DNA of 64,000 nucleotides from Lysobacteraceae bacterium P (lineage in GTDB: Bacteria; Pseudomonadota; Gammaproteobacteria; Xanthomonadales; Xanthomonadaceae). The DNA lies in NCBI GenBank assembly GCA_005503055.1, contig SCOX01000004.1:186001-250000 (forward strand). The letters are read 5' to 3'. The notes beneath the pieces were generated by a model that saw only the letters and a program-made list of their open reading frames with translations, made no database searches and had not been told where the DNA came from. Made by a program: the position numbers and the translations under genes. Positions 43,368 to 53,006 of the stretch are shown here, one piece after another (positions within the stretch are counted from its first letter, which is position 1; every line of letters begins with the position of its first letter).

Positions 43368-45449
43368 TCAGCGCACCGGCATGCCGGGCTCCACGCCCGC
43401 GTCGGCGTCGAGCAGGTGCAGCGAACCGCCGTCGAAGCCGGCCGACAGGATCATGCCCTCGCTCACGCCGAAGCGCATCTTGCGCGGCGCGAGGTTGGCG
43501 ATGAACACCACGCTGCGGCCGACCAGCTTGTCCGGTTCGCCGTAGGAGCCGCGGATGCCCGAGAAGATCTGGCGCGTGCCCAGTTCGCCCGCGTCGAGTT
43601 CGAAGCGCAGCAGCTTGTCGGAGCCTTCCACGAACTCGCACGCCACCACCTTGCCCACGCGCAGGTCGAGCTTGGCGAAGTCGTCGATGCCGATGTACTG
43701 CGCCGCTTCGCCAGCGGCAGGCGCGGGCGCGGCGGCCGGCTTGGCGGCGGGCTTCGTTTCGGCCTTGGCCGTCGTTTCGGTCTTGGGGGCTTCGGACTTC
43801 AGCGAGTCCTTCGAGGCGTCGATCATGGTGTCGATGTGCTTGGGGTCGATTCGGGTGAACAGCGGTGCGTAGGCGTTGACGCGATGCGCGAGCAGCGGTG
43901 CCGACACGTCGCTCCACGTCGCGACGGGCGCGGCGAGGAACGCCTCCGCCTGCGCGGACACGCGCGGCAGCACCGGCTTGAGCGCGGCGTTGAGCACGCG
44001 GAACAGGTTGAGCCCCTGCGTGCACACGGCCTGCAGTTGCGCTTCCGCGCCGTCCTGTTTGGCCAGCACCCACGGCTTGTATTCGTCGATGTACTTGTTG
44101 GCTTCGTCCGCCAGCGCCATGGTCAGGCGCAGCGCGGTGGCGGCCTCGTTGCGTGCGTAGGCCTGTGCGATCGGCTCGAGCTGTTCGACGAAGCGCGCGT
44201 ACATCGCCGCGTCGGGCAGGGCGTCGGCGAGGTTGCCATCGAAGCGCTTTTCGATGAAGCCGGCGCAGCGGCTGGCGAGGTTCACGAACTTGCCCACCAG
44301 GTCCGAGTTCACGCGCGCGACGAAGTCGGCGAGATTGAGGTCGAGGTCGTCGACGCCGCCGGCGGTCTTGGTCGCGTAGTAGTAGCGCAGCGCTTCCGGA
44401 TCCAGACCGGCGTCGAGGTAGGTGCGCGCCATCACGAAGGTGCCGCGCGATTTCGACATCTTGGCGCCGTCCACCGTCAGGTAGCCGTTGACGTGCAGGC
44501 GCGTGGGCGCGCGGAAGCCCGATCCGTGCAGCACCGCCGGCCAGAACAGGCCGTGGAAGTTGACGATGTCCTTGCCGATGAAGTGGTGCAGTTCGGCATC
44601 GCTGTCGCGGCGCAGGTAGGACCAGAAGTCCAGGCCTTCGCGTTCGCACAGCGCCTGGAAGCTGGACAGGTAGCCGATCGGCGCGTCGAGCCAGACGTAC
44701 AGGTACTTGCCCGGATGGCCGGGAATCTGGAAGCCGAAGTACGGCGCATCGCGCGAGATGTCCCAGGCGCGCAGGCCGCCTTCCGCATCCAGCCATTCCT
44801 GCAGCTTGGCCTTCACGCCTGGCACGGCGACATCGCCGGCGAGCCATTCGCGCAGGAACGATTCGAACTGGCCGACCTCGAAGAAGAAGTGCTCCGATTC
44901 GCGCAGCTCCGGCGTGGCGCCGCTGATGACCGAACGCGGTTCCTTCAGCTCGCTCGGCGAATACGTCGCGCCGCAGTTCTCGCAGTTGTCGCCGTACTGG
45001 TCGGGCGTGCCGCAGTTCGGGCAGATGCCCTTGACGTAGCGGTCCGGCAGGAACATGCCCTTGACCGGGTCGTACAGCTGCGCGACCGAACGCCGGCCGA
45101 TGTGACCGTTGTTGTCGAGCTTGGCGTAGATCGCCTCGGTCAGGATGCGGTTGCGCTCGGAATTGGTCGAGTCGTAGTGATCGAAGGCGACGCCGAAATC
45201 GGCGAAGTCGCGCTCGTGGCTGGCCTGGATACCGGCAATGAAGACTTCCGGCGTCTGCGCGGCCTTCTCGGCGGCGAGCATGATCGGTGTGCCGTGGGTG
45301 TCGTCGGCGCACACGTACCAGGCTTTGTGGCCGGCCATGCGCTGGGCGCGACACCAGACGTCGGCCTGGGTGTAGCCGACCAGGTGGCCCAAGTGCAGGT
45401 GCCCATTGGCGTAGGGCAGGGCGCAGGAAACGACGAACTCGCGGGACAT
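43368..45449 (-). CDS. metG: Methionyl-tRNA synthetase
   Basis: 693 residues. Class I synthetase: the HIGH-type motif in [20 protein letters not shown], zinc-binding [35 protein letters not shown] and the KMSKS motif in [16 protein letters not shown]. An anticodon-binding helical domain follows, then an Ala/Lys/Pro-rich linker (about 550-590) and a C-terminal EMAP/Trbp111-type tRNA-binding domain ([20 protein letters not shown]). Full length for the dimeric type. Confidence 0.96.
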   Translation of the reverse strand: MSREFVVSCALPYANGHLHLGHLVGYTQADVWCRAQRMAGHKAWYVCADDTHGTPIMLAAEKAAQTPEVFIAGIQASHERDFADFGVAFDHYDSTNSERNRILTEAIYAKLDNNGHIGRRSVAQLYDPVKGMFLPDRYVKGICPNCGTPDQYGDNCENCGATYSPSELKEPRSVISGATPELRESEHFFFEVGQFESFLREWLAGDVAVPGVKAKLQEWLDAEGGLRAWDISRDAPYFGFQIPGHPGKYLYVWLDAPIGYLSSFQALCEREGLDFWSYLRRDSDAELHHFIGKDIVNFHGLFWPAVLHGSGFRAPTRLHVNGYLTVDGAKMSKSRGTFVMARTYLDAGLDPEALRYYYATKTAGGVDDLDLNLADFVARVNSDLVGKFVNLASRCAGFIEKRFDGNLADALPDAAMYARFVEQLEPIAQAYARNEAATALRLTMALADEANKYIDEYKPWVLAKQDGAEAQLQAVCTQGLNLFRVLNAALKPVLPRVSAQAEAFLAAPVATWSDVSAPLLAHRVNAYAPLFTRIDPKHIDTMIDASKDSLKSEAPKTETTAKAETKPAAKPAAAPAPAAGEAAQYIGIDDFAKLDLRVGKVVACEFVEGSDKLLRFELDAGELGTRQIFSGIRGSYGEPDKLVGRSVVFIANLAPRKMRFGVSEGMILSAGFDGGSLHLLDADAGVEPGMPVR

Positions 45450-45529
45450 GGGGGGCCGGACGACGAAGTGAGCCGGGGATTATCGCATGCTGCTTTGCAA
45501 CGGCCCGCGCTTCATCGGCGCCAAACAGG

Positions 45530-45548
45530 GCCCCCTGAGTCAGGGGGC
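45530..45548. repeat. 19-base perfect palindrome
   Basis: GCCCCCTGAGTCAGGGGGC (9-bp arms around one base) lies in the metG upstream region, 81 bases before the metG start on the other strand. No T-tract follows. Confidence 0.7.
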
Positions 45549-45596
45549 GATTCGCGCGATTGGCACGAACGGGGTATGGCAGTGCACTGGTCGGGG

Positions 45597-45624
45597 CCCA
45601 AGGTTTGCCATGGCAAACCTTGGG
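45597..45624. repeat. 28-base perfect palindrome beyond the DUF2147 gene
   Basis: CCCAAGGTTTGCC joined to its exact reverse complement GGCAAACCTTGGG through a central AT, spanning 28 bases. It lies 24 bases past the DUF2147 stop, so on the minus strand it could end that message, but without a T-tract it is not a standard terminator. Confidence 0.7.
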
Positions 45625-45648
45625 GGTTTAGCCCATTCCCAGCGCGGC

Positions 45649-46095
45649 TTAGCGCCGGTTCCAGGTCTGCGTGCGGCCCAGCAGAGAGAAGCCCATGAAA
45701 CCGCGCACTTCCAGCTTGCGGCCGCCGTCCACCGGGGTGACCTTCACCGAGTAGACCTTGCCGCTGGCCGGATCGAGGATCTGACCGCCTTCCCAGGTCT
45801 CGCCCTTCTGCTTGATGCCCCACAGGATCACCATGCCCTTCACCGGCTTGTTCTTGCGCTCGCCGGAGCACTTGTCGCAGACCGGGTTCGGACCGCGATC
45901 GGACTGGAGGATCTCGGTGACGCGACCGGCCAGGCTGCCGTCCTTGGCCTCGTAGATCTCGACGATCGACTTGGGCTTCTGGGTCTTGTCGTCGACGGTG
46001 GTCCACTGGCCGACCGGCGAGGTCTGCGCGAACGCACCCAGCGGCAGGACGAGCAACAGCAGGGCAAGCAACTTGGCGGGCTTCTTGATGAGCAT
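45649..46095 (-). CDS. DUF2147 secreted protein
   Basis: 148 residues from the ATG at 46095 with a signal peptide (LLLVLPLGAFA, cleavage near residue 23). The mature domain has the DUF2147 pattern SPVGQWTTVDDKTQKPKSIV, EIYEAKDGSLAGRVTEIL, a CDKC pair, and VILWGIKQKGETWEGGQILD-type strands ending LLGRTQTWNRR. The family is periplasmic and of unknown function, often near envelope genes. The much longer frame upstream is the antisense shadow region of the TonB receptor and is not coding. Confidence 0.88.
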   Translation of the reverse strand: MLIKKPAKLLALLLLVLPLGAFAQTSPVGQWTTVDDKTQKPKSIVEIYEAKDGSLAGRVTEILQSDRGPNPVCDKCSGERKNKPVKGMVILWGIKQKGETWEGGQILDPASGKVYSVKVTPVDGGRKLEVRGFMGFSLLGRTQTWNRR

Positions 46096-46226
46096 GTGTC
46101 CCCTCCCAGGGATGTGGTTCGCGCCAGTTATACCGCATCCGTTGGCGTATGGAAGGCGCTCCGGAGGGCCGTGAATGAACGACGCGCGTGAGCCTGCGCC
46201 CTGCGGCGCAGGCCCTCCACGCCGCG

Positions 46227-49064
46227 CTACTTGCCGAAGTCGTAGCGCATTTCCAGATACATCGAGCGCCCGTACGTGTTGTACAGATAGTTGTTGAACG
46301 GCGTACCCGCGGTACCCGGATAGTTCTGCGCCTGGTGGTCGGGCGTCTTGTCCAGGAGATTGTTGACCAGCAGCGACAGACGGATGTTGTCGTTGACCGC
46401 GTAATTGAGGCTGAGGTTGTAGGTGGTGTACGGCGCCCACCATCCGGCCTTCTGCCCGCTGGGATGCACGTAGTCCCACGACTTCGAACTGTATGCCAGG
46501 TAGTTCGGCGTCTTTCCGATACGGTTGGCGTACGCGGTCGTCGTCCACCTGCCAATGCTCCAGCCCAGCGATGCGTCCGCACGGGTCTTCGCGTAGGTGT
46601 CGTAGATCCACATGTAGTACGGATCGCGGAGCAGGTCGATCGGTTCGTCGCCCGGCAGCGGCGTGACCGTGTGCTCGAGGTTGTTGGTGTAGTTGCCGGA
46701 GAAGTTCAGCGCGCCCCAGGCCCCCACGTCCAGGGCGTAGTTCAGGCTGGCCGTGATGGCCTGCAGCTCCTGCCTGGCAACGTTGACCTTTGGCGTGTAG
46801 ATCGACTCGATCTCGTTGCTCTCGCCGCGCTTGACCCACTCCAGCGCCTTCGCACAGCTCGCCGTGGAGGTGTTGGCTTGTCCGGTGCGGCAGAAATACT
46901 CGGCCAGCATCAGCTGGTCCGCGCTCTGCTGGTCGACCTCGTCGCGGATGTCCCAGGCGAAGTAGTCCACCGACAGCGAGAGGTTGTGCACCGGAGCCCA
47001 CACGAAGCCCGCGTTCCACACGTCCGCTTCGATGGGCCGCAAATCCGGGCTGCCGGACTGTTGGCCGAAGAACTGGGACGAGTCGTACGTGCAGTCGTCC
47101 GTGTTGCCCGGCGTGTAGCTGGGGTCCTGGAGTGAGCAGCGGTAGTAGTCGGTGGTCGAGCTGTAGTAGCCGCTCATGCCCTGGTACACGTCCGACAGCG
47201 TCGGCGCCCGGAACGCGGTGCCGTACTTGCCGCGCAGCAGCAGGCTTTCGATCGGCCGATATTCGATACCGAGGCTGTAGGTCGGCTTGTCTATGACATT
47301 GCCCTCGACATGGAAGGCGTCGTAACGCCCCGACACCGTGACGGTCAGCGGGTTCCACAACGGCAAGCGCAGTTCACCGGTGACCGCGTAGCGATCGCGA
47401 TCTCCTTCGCCGTTGACGGAAGTCTTGCCCCATACCTGCGACGCCAGCGTTTCCGGGTCCTGCAGCAGACGCGCATCGGGACGATATTCCCAACCCTGCG
47501 TGCCGCCTTCCAACACGAACGCCAAACCGGCCTCGCCGCCCGGCAGCGCGAACAGCGAGGCGTTGGTCAACTGGGCGCGCAGCATGTTGTCGTAGGTCTT
47601 GCTGTTCGTGTCGGCATAGCCGGTGAAGCTGGCGAAGTCGGCGGGTGAGAGCGGTTGGTAGAACGCGGCGTAGTTCGGGCGGAAGACCGGGTAACTCCCG
47701 CGCGAGCCGACCTGCGGCCCCAATACGTTCTGCTCGAAATAGTGGTTGATGGGGTCGGCGAGGCGTACCCAGCCGTGTTCGAGCAGGCGGTAGTCGCTGC
47801 GGGTGAATCCGGCGTCCCAGTCCCAGTTCGCGCCGATGTGGCCGCTGGCGCCGAGCGCGGCCATGTACGACGTGCTGCGGTCGGTGTCCATGATGTCGCG
47901 GTAACCCAGACCGCCGATGTCCTCGGGCGAGAACGCGCGCTGCAGGTTGAGCCGCGTACCGCGGTCGGCATCGTAGAAGTAGCCGAACTTGGCGGCGGTG
48001 CCCCACCACACGTAATTGGATCCGGCGATGTAGTCGACGCTTTCGCGGCTGGCGAGCAGGTCGCCATACAGCTGCACGTTGTCGTTCACGTCGAAGGTGG
48101 CGTGGGTGTAGAACTGCGTGCTGTCCTTGCCGTTGCGGATGGTGCGGTAACCCGGCGTGCTGAACGATCCGCAGTACTGGCCGAAGCCCGGCCGGCTCTG
48201 CAAGCCTTCCGTGCCGTCGAACTGGCCGCTCACGTGCGCGCATTTGGCTGGATCGAGAAACAGGTAGGTGTTGCGGGCCGAGGCATTGATGACCACGTAG
48301 TCGCGGCTGGCCAACGGGGCGGAGGTACCGTGCGTGTTGTATTGACCGGTCAGCTCGCGCTGATGGCCCCAGATGGGGTCGCGCGTCTCGTACTGCAGCC
48401 CGGCCACGAGGTTGAGGCGGCCATCGACCGCACTGAATCCATCCGACGCGCTGACTCGCAGGCTGTCGCCGCCCCCGTCGCCGTACCAGCCGCCGCGCAC
48501 GTTCAGCGCCAGGCCGTCGACGTGCTTGTTGAGGATGACGTTGATGACGCCGGCGATGGCATCGGAGCCATACAACGACGATTGGCCGCCGGGCAGGATC
48601 TCGATCCGCTCGATCAGGTCGACCGGAATGCCGCTGATGTTGTTGAACGTGTCGCTGCCGTTGTACAGCGCCGGATAGTTGGCCATCGGACGCCCATTGA
48701 TCAGGTACTTGGTGTATCCCGGATCCAGTCCGAACATCCCCGCGGCTTCGGCGCCCTGGGTGAAAGCTGCCGCCGTCTGCCCGCCTTGCAGGCCGCCGGT
48801 CTGGAACGAGGACTGCTGGAGGACATCCGCCACGCTGGTGAACCCCCGCAGTTGGATGTCTTCGGCCGACACGATCGTCAGGGGCGTGAAGGTCTCCAGC
48901 CGCGTTTGCGGGATCAACGATCCGGTCACGGTGACCTTGTCCAGATCGGTCGCGGCCGTGTCCTTCGGACCGGAGTCCTGGGCGAAGGCGCCGGCCGGAG
49001 CCAGTAGCGCCACGATGGCCGTGCACAGTCGCGTGCGCGCGGCTTGATGCGGAATCGACGTCAT
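46227..49064 (-). CDS. TonB-dependent outer-membrane receptor
   Basis: 945 residues from the ATG at 49064. Signal peptide (ALLAPAGAFA), then a TonB-box region (TDLDKVTVTGSLI), plug domain (TPLTIVSAEDIQLRGFTSVA; YLINGRPMANYPALYNGSDT; VDLIERIEILPGGQSSLYGS, then DAIAGVINVI) and a 22-strand barrel ending in the aromatic strand YLEMRYDFGK. It belongs to the large group of Xanthomonadaceae receptors often tied to polymers, peptides or siderophores; the substrate is not recognisable and no inner-membrane partner is adjacent. A palindrome lies in the divergent region toward mrp. Confidence 0.93.
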   Translation of the reverse strand: MTSIPHQAARTRLCTAIVALLAPAGAFAQDSGPKDTAATDLDKVTVTGSLIPQTRLETFTPLTIVSAEDIQLRGFTSVADVLQQSSFQTGGLQGGQTAAAFTQGAEAAGMFGLDPGYTKYLINGRPMANYPALYNGSDTFNNISGIPVDLIERIEILPGGQSSLYGSDAIAGVINVILNKHVDGLALNVRGGWYGDGGGDSLRVSASDGFSAVDGRLNLVAGLQYETRDPIWGHQRELTGQYNTHGTSAPLASRDYVVINASARNTYLFLDPAKCAHVSGQFDGTEGLQSRPGFGQYCGSFSTPGYRTIRNGKDSTQFYTHATFDVNDNVQLYGDLLASRESVDYIAGSNYVWWGTAAKFGYFYDADRGTRLNLQRAFSPEDIGGLGYRDIMDTDRSTSYMAALGASGHIGANWDWDAGFTRSDYRLLEHGWVRLADPINHYFEQNVLGPQVGSRGSYPVFRPNYAAFYQPLSPADFASFTGYADTNSKTYDNMLRAQLTNASLFALPGGEAGLAFVLEGGTQGWEYRPDARLLQDPETLASQVWGKTSVNGEGDRDRYAVTGELRLPLWNPLTVTVSGRYDAFHVEGNVIDKPTYSLGIEYRPIESLLLRGKYGTAFRAPTLSDVYQGMSGYYSSTTDYYRCSLQDPSYTPGNTDDCTYDSSQFFGQQSGSPDLRPIEADVWNAGFVWAPVHNLSLSVDYFAWDIRDEVDQQSADQLMLAEYFCRTGQANTSTASCAKALEWVKRGESNEIESIYTPKVNVARQELQAITASLNYALDVGAWGALNFSGNYTNNLEHTVTPLPGDEPIDLLRDPYYMWIYDTYAKTRADASLGWSIGRWTTTAYANRIGKTPNYLAYSSKSWDYVHPSGQKAGWWAPYTTYNLSLNYAVNDNIRLSLLVNNLLDKTPDHQAQNYPGTAGTPFNNYLYNTYGRSMYLEMRYDFGK

Positions 49065-49222
49065 GTTTTCCCCTTGCGATGGATGGATCGCGCGACTCGC
49101 GCGCGGCGCGGTCCTTGCGGGCGCTTCGCGATCCCGGCCAAGGCAGCGGATCGACCATCCCAAGTCGGGGCGCAGGGAAAAATCGGAGCAATCCGAAAAT
49201 GTAATCGGTAATTGCGCTGTTG

Positions 49223-49235
49223 CAACTTAAAGTTG
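49223..49235. promoter_or_regulatory. CAACTT-A-AAGTTG palindrome between the TonB receptor and mrp
   Basis: A perfect 13-base dyad in an AT-richer patch of the divergent intergenic region, about 18 bases upstream of a TAGAAT -10-like box (49253) for mrp. It may be an operator serving one or both genes. Confidence 0.4.
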
Positions 49236-49290
49236 TGACGCTCGGGGATTCCGTAGAATGGGTGGTTCACGTCCCCCGGTGTTCCCAGTG

Positions 49291-50367
49291 ATGGATTCCC
49301 TGCAAGACCGAATCGCCGCCCTGACGCTTCCCGACACCCCGCTCACTCTCGGCCAGACCGGCGCGCGCATCCGCGCGGTCGAAGCCGAGGGTCGCGTGGT
49401 GGTGGAAATCGCCCCGGGCTTTCCCTGCGCATCGCTGCGTCCGTGGCTGGAAGCGGAAATCGGCCAACTCGTAGTCGCCGGCGGCGCGACGCTGGCGCGG
49501 CTGGAACTGCATCCGCGCATCGTTTCCCACGCCGTGCAGCCCAACCTGTCGCCGCTGCCGAACGTGCGCAACATCATCGCGATCGGTTCGGGCAAGGGCG
49601 GCGTCGGCAAGTCGACGACCGCGGTGAACCTGGCGCTGGCGCTGGCGGGCGAGGGCGCGCGCGTGGGCGTGCTCGACGCCGACATCTACGGCCCCAGCAT
49701 CCCCACGATGCTCGGCCTCAGCGGCCGCCCTGACAGCCCGGACGGCAAGACCATCGAGCCGATGCAGGCGCACGGCGTGGAGGCCATGTCGATCGGCCTA
49801 TTGGTGGACCAGGACACGCCGATGATCTGGCGCGGGCCGATGGCGACCTCGGCGCTGACCCAGTTGCTGGGCGAGACCAGCTGGGGCAAGTCCCTCAGCG
49901 GCGACCTGGACTACCTCATCGTCGACCTGCCGCCGGGCACGGGCGACATCCAGCTGACGCTGGCGCAGAAGATCCCGGTGGCCGGCGCGGTCATCGTGAC
50001 CACCCCGCAGGAAGTGGCGACGATGGACGCGCGCAAGGCACTGAAGATGTTCGAGAAGGTGAACGTGCCGGTGCTGGGCCTGGTCGAGAACATGGCCGTG
50101 CACGTGTGCTCCAACTGCGGGCACGCCGAGCATGTCTTCGGCGAAGGCGGCGGCCAGCGCATGGCGTCGCAGTACGGCGTTCCGCTACTGGGCAGCCTGC
50201 CGCTGGAGATCGCCATCCGCGAGCAGGGCGACGCCGGCACGCCGGTGGTCGCCGCCGCACCCGGCAGCGCGGCCGCGGCCGCCTATCGCGCGACCGCCCG
50301 GCGCATGGCGATCGAACTGGCCCTGCGCCCTCGCGTCGCCACGCCGCTGTCGGCCTCGCTGGTCTGA
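49291..50367 (+). CDS. mrp: Mrp/ApbC-family iron-sulfur carrier ATPase
   Basis: 358 residues from the ATG at 49291 (MDSLQDRIAALTL). An ATG at 49258 overlaps the likely -10 box and is less likely. An N-terminal DUF59-like region is followed by the deviant Walker A IAIGSGKGGVGKSTTAVNLA (about 98-117), VLDADIYGPSIPTMLGL, LIVDLPPGTGDIQLTLAQ and the cluster-binding CSNCGH (CxxC) at about 272. It binds and hands over Fe-S clusters. An imperfect GC hairpin (50383-50413) follows the gene. Confidence 0.93.
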   Translation: MDSLQDRIAALTLPDTPLTLGQTGARIRAVEAEGRVVVEIAPGFPCASLRPWLEAEIGQLVVAGGATLARLELHPRIVSHAVQPNLSPLPNVRNIIAIGSGKGGVGKSTTAVNLALALAGEGARVGVLDADIYGPSIPTMLGLSGRPDSPDGKTIEPMQAHGVEAMSIGLLVDQDTPMIWRGPMATSALTQLLGETSWGKSLSGDLDYLIVDLPPGTGDIQLTLAQKIPVAGAVIVTTPQEVATMDARKALKMFEKVNVPVLGLVENMAVHVCSNCGHAEHVFGEGGGQRMASQYGVPLLGSLPLEIAIREQGDAGTPVVAAAPGSAAAAAYRATARRMAIELALRPRVATPLSASLV

Positions 50368-50461
50368 CGTCCTCGACGGTCCGAAGCAGGCCGGGCCTCT
50401 GGCCCCGGCTTGCCTGCGCTGACACAATCGCCGTTCCCACGCCCCGAGTCGCCCGCACCGC

Positions 50462-51031
50462 ATGAGCATCAAGTCCGACCGTTGGATCCGTCGCATGGCC
50501 GAACAGCACGGCATGATCGAGCCGTTCGAACCGGGCCAGGTCAAGACCGCCGCCGACGGCCACCGCATCGTCAGCTACGGCACGTCCAGCTACGGCTACG
50601 ACGTACGCTGCTCGCGCGAGTTCAAGGTGTTCACCAACATCAACTCGACCATCGTCGATCCCAAGCATTTCGACAGCGGCAGCTTCGTCGACATCGAGAG
50701 CGACGTGTGCATCATCCCGCCCAATTCGTTCGCGTTGGCGCGCACCGTCGAATACTTCCGCATTCCGCGCGACGTGCTGGTGGTGTGCCTGGGCAAGAGC
50801 ACCTACGCGCGCTGCGGGATCATCGTCAACGTGACGCCGCTCGAGCCCGAATGGGAAGGCCACGTCACGCTGGAATTCAGCAACACCACGACGCTGCCGG
50901 CACGCATCTACGCCAACGAGGGCGTCGCGCAGATGCTGTTCTTCCAGTCCGACGAAGTCTGCGAGACCTCGTACAAGGACCGCGGCGGCAAGTACCAGGG
51001 ACAGACCGGCGTGACGTTGCCGCGCACCTGA
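50462..51031 (+). CDS. dcd: dCTP deaminase
   Basis: 189 residues. It deaminates dCTP to dUTP for thymidylate synthesis. Motifs: [40 protein letters not shown] and [16 protein letters not shown] with the catalytic Glu, then a Gln-rich end [19 protein letters not shown]. Length equals the E. coli type (193). A terminator follows. Confidence 0.96.
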   Translation: MSIKSDRWIRRMAEQHGMIEPFEPGQVKTAADGHRIVSYGTSSYGYDVRCSREFKVFTNINSTIVDPKHFDSGSFVDIESDVCIIPPNSFALARTVEYFRIPRDVLVVCLGKSTYARCGIIVNVTPLEPEWEGHVTLEFSNTTTLPARIYANEGVAQMLFFQSDEVCETSYKDRGGKYQGQTGVTLPRT

Positions 51032-51054
51032 TCCCGGCCGGTTCGTCGCACCCG

Positions 51055-51078
51055 AAGGGCCCGCGAAAGCGGGCCTTT
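51055..51078 (+). terminator. Terminator after dcd
   Basis: AAGGGCCCGC-GAAA-GCGGGCCTTT: 10-bp stem with a GNRA-type loop, then CCGTT. The T-tract is short. Confidence 0.7.
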
Positions 51079-51167
51079 CCGTTGCTGGGAATCTCTCTGA
51101 TGGCCGTCGCGCGTGCCATGACGCACCTTGCGCGACGCGTCCCGCTATTCAACCCGAAAGGATCTTC

Positions 51168-51974
51168 ATGAAACGACCCATCGCGATGCGCCCGGCCCTG
51201 AAACGCCCGGCCCTCAAGCAGCTGCTTCCCCTCGTCGCCGCGTGCACGCTGTGCGTAGGCGTCGCCCACGCCGGCAAGCTCGGCGCGCTGCTGGGCAACG
51301 ACAAGCTGCTCGAAGCCGGCGGCCAGGCGATGAAGGGCCTGACCGTGACGAACGCCGAAGTCGTCCAGATGTCCGCCGACTCCGTGGCGCAGATGGACAA
51401 GGACAATCCGATCGCCCCCGCCGGCAGCGAATACGCCAAGCGCCTGGCGCGCCTCACCACGGGCATGGAGCACGAAGACGCCCTGAACCTCAACTTCAAG
51501 GTGTACCTGGTCAAGGACGTGAACGCCTTCGCCACCCCCGACGGCTCGGTGCGCGTCTTTGCGGGGCTGATGGACCTGCTGCCCGACGACGATGAACTCA
51601 TGGCGGTCGTCGGCCACGAGATCGGGCACGTCCGCAAGGGCCACTCGCTGGAACGCTTCAAGACGACCTACCTCACCAATGCCGCGCGCAAGGGCGCCGT
51701 CGCGGTGGGTGGCAATGTCGGTGCACTGGCGGGCTCGCAGCTCGCCCAGCTCGGCGAGGCGGCATTGCAGGCCAAGTTCAGCCGCGGCAACGAAACCGAA
51801 GCCGACAAGTACGGCGTGGATTTCCTGATGCGCCACAAGCTCGACCCCAATGGCGCGGTCGAGGCGATGAAGAAGCTCGGCGGCGCGCAGCGCACCGGAC
51901 TGCTCGACAGCCACCCGGCCTCGGCGCAGCGCGCGCAGGCCCTGCAGAAGTACATCGCCGGCAAGCAGCGCTGA
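51168..51974 (+). CDS. Periplasmic M48-family metallopeptidase
   Basis: 268 residues, preceded by AAAGGATC. Signal peptide ends at about residue 36 (TLCVGVAHA). The zinc site is VVGHEIGHVRKGHS (HExxH about residue 147), with the third ligand Glu in GNETEADKYGVDFL. Resembles E. coli LoiP/YggG and BepA-like proteases of the envelope. The NAFATPDGSVRVFAGLMDLL segment is the family's usual pre-active-site loop. A GGCCGCC hairpin lies just downstream. Confidence 0.88.
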   Translation: MKRPIAMRPALKRPALKQLLPLVAACTLCVGVAHAGKLGALLGNDKLLEAGGQAMKGLTVTNAEVVQMSADSVAQMDKDNPIAPAGSEYAKRLARLTTGMEHEDALNLNFKVYLVKDVNAFATPDGSVRVFAGLMDLLPDDDELMAVVGHEIGHVRKGHSLERFKTTYLTNAARKGAVAVGGNVGALAGSQLAQLGEAALQAKFSRGNETEADKYGVDFLMRHKLDPNGAVEAMKKLGGAQRTGLLDSHPASAQRAQALQKYIAGKQR

Positions 51975-52003
51975 GCGACGCGCTATCGTCACCCGCGCCC
52001 GCA

Positions 52004-52023
52004 TGGCCGCCGCAAGGCGGCCA
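52004..52023. terminator. TGGCCGCC-GCAA-GGCGGCCA hairpin between convergent genes
   Basis: 8-bp perfect stem between the M48 peptidase stop and the end of the pyroglutamate operon. There is no T-tract on either side, so termination is plausible but not certain. Confidence 0.5.
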
Positions 52024-52037
52024 CGTCGCATCCGCGG

Positions 52038-52331
52038 TCAGCGTCGCACGTACGTGACGAAGAACCCCTGCAGGTCGCCGTTCTCGGTGTAGCCCACCAC
52101 GCTCACGACGTCGAAGCCGCTGGCATTGAAGGCGCGGTGCGCCTGGTTGAGTTCGGTCGCCGAACCGCTTTTGCGCGCGCCCAGGTCGACATCGACGTAC
52201 AGGCTGACGGTGCGCTGGCCCGATCCGGCGGCTTCGGCCGCCTTCTTGTCGTAGTGGGACCGCGACGCGGCGAGGGCAAGGGTGGGGAACAGCAGCGCCA
52301 CGGCCAGCGTGGCGGCGAACGGTTTACGCAT
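52038..52331 (-). CDS. Small secreted protein of unknown function
   Basis: 97 residues with a clean signal peptide (ALLFPTLALA). The mature part of about 77 residues has two strand-like repeats (SLYVDVDLGARKSGSATELN; VVSVVGYTENGDLQGFFVTY) and is not recognised. It begins 15 bases after the pcp stop, so it is probably the last gene of the 5-oxoproline operon or a neighbour of it. The AASRSHYDKKAAEAAGSGQR segment is basic and unusual. Confidence 0.7.
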   Translation of the reverse strand: MRKPFAATLAVALLFPTLALAASRSHYDKKAAEAAGSGQRTVSLYVDVDLGARKSGSATELNQAHRAFNASGFDVVSVVGYTENGDLQGFFVTYVRR

Positions 52332-52346
52332 TCGGATCGGATCCTT

Positions 52347-53006
52347 TCAGTGGGTGGCGCCCGCACCGATGCGGACGTCGTGTTCTATGGTCAGCGCGAT
52401 GCCGACCGCGATGCGCAGCGCCTGCGCGACCACGGACACCGGCAGGCTTGGCGCCCCCGCATGCAGCGCGGCCTGCGCGGGCGAGTAGGGAATGTGGATG
52501 AAGCCGGCGCGCGTTCCGGGCGCAAGGCGCAACGCGTGCATCAACCCGTAGAAGACGTGGTTGCAGACGTAGGTGCCGGCGGTCTGCGAAATCTCCGCCG
52601 GGATCCCCGCGCTGCGCAGCGCGGCGAGCGTCGCCTTGACGGGCAGGCCGGTGAAATATGCGGCCGGGCCGTCGGGTTCGACCGGCTCGTCGATCGGCTG
52701 CGCTCCGGCGTTGTCGGGGATGCGCGCGTCGTCGACGTTGATCGCCACGCGCTCCAGCGAAATCTGCGCTCGCCCGCCGGCCTGCCCGACGCTGATCACC
52801 AGCGACGGCGCCAGTTCGTCCAGCGCCTGCCGCAGCGCGTGCAGCGAGCCGCCGAACTCCACCGGAAGGCAACGCGCGACGATGCGATGGCCGGCGACGA
52901 TCTCGCCTTCCAGCGTCTGCACGGCCTCCCAGCTCGGGTTCGTGGCCTCGCCACCGAATGGCGCGAAACCCGTCAGCAACACATGCGGCATCGGCGTGGC
53001 GCTCAT
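52347..53006 (-). CDS. pcp: Pyroglutamyl-peptidase I
   Basis: 219 residues from the ATG at 53006 (MPHVLL at 52991 is also possible). It removes N-terminal pyroglutamate from peptides, releasing 5-oxoproline. C15 cysteine-peptidase signatures: LLTGFAPFGGEATNPSWEAV, VISVGQAGGRAQISLERVAI (catalytic Glu region), TAGTYVCNHVFYGLMHAL (Cys about 144) and FIHIPYSPAQA (His). It overlaps DUF979 by four bases, in line with a joint role in pyroglutamate supply. Confidence 0.95.
   Translation of the reverse strand: MSATPMPHVLLTGFAPFGGEATNPSWEAVQTLEGEIVAGHRIVARCLPVEFGGSLHALRQALDELAPSLVISVGQAGGRAQISLERVAINVDDARIPDNAGAQPIDEPVEPDGPAAYFTGLPVKATLAALRSAGIPAEISQTAGTYVCNHVFYGLMHALRLAPGTRAGFIHIPYSPAQAALHAGAPSLPVSVVAQALRIAVGIALTIEHDVRIGAGATH

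Noticed and set aside
50383-50413. Rho-independent terminator after mrp
   Set aside because: The stem is imperfect and there is no T-tract; noted only within the mrp entry.
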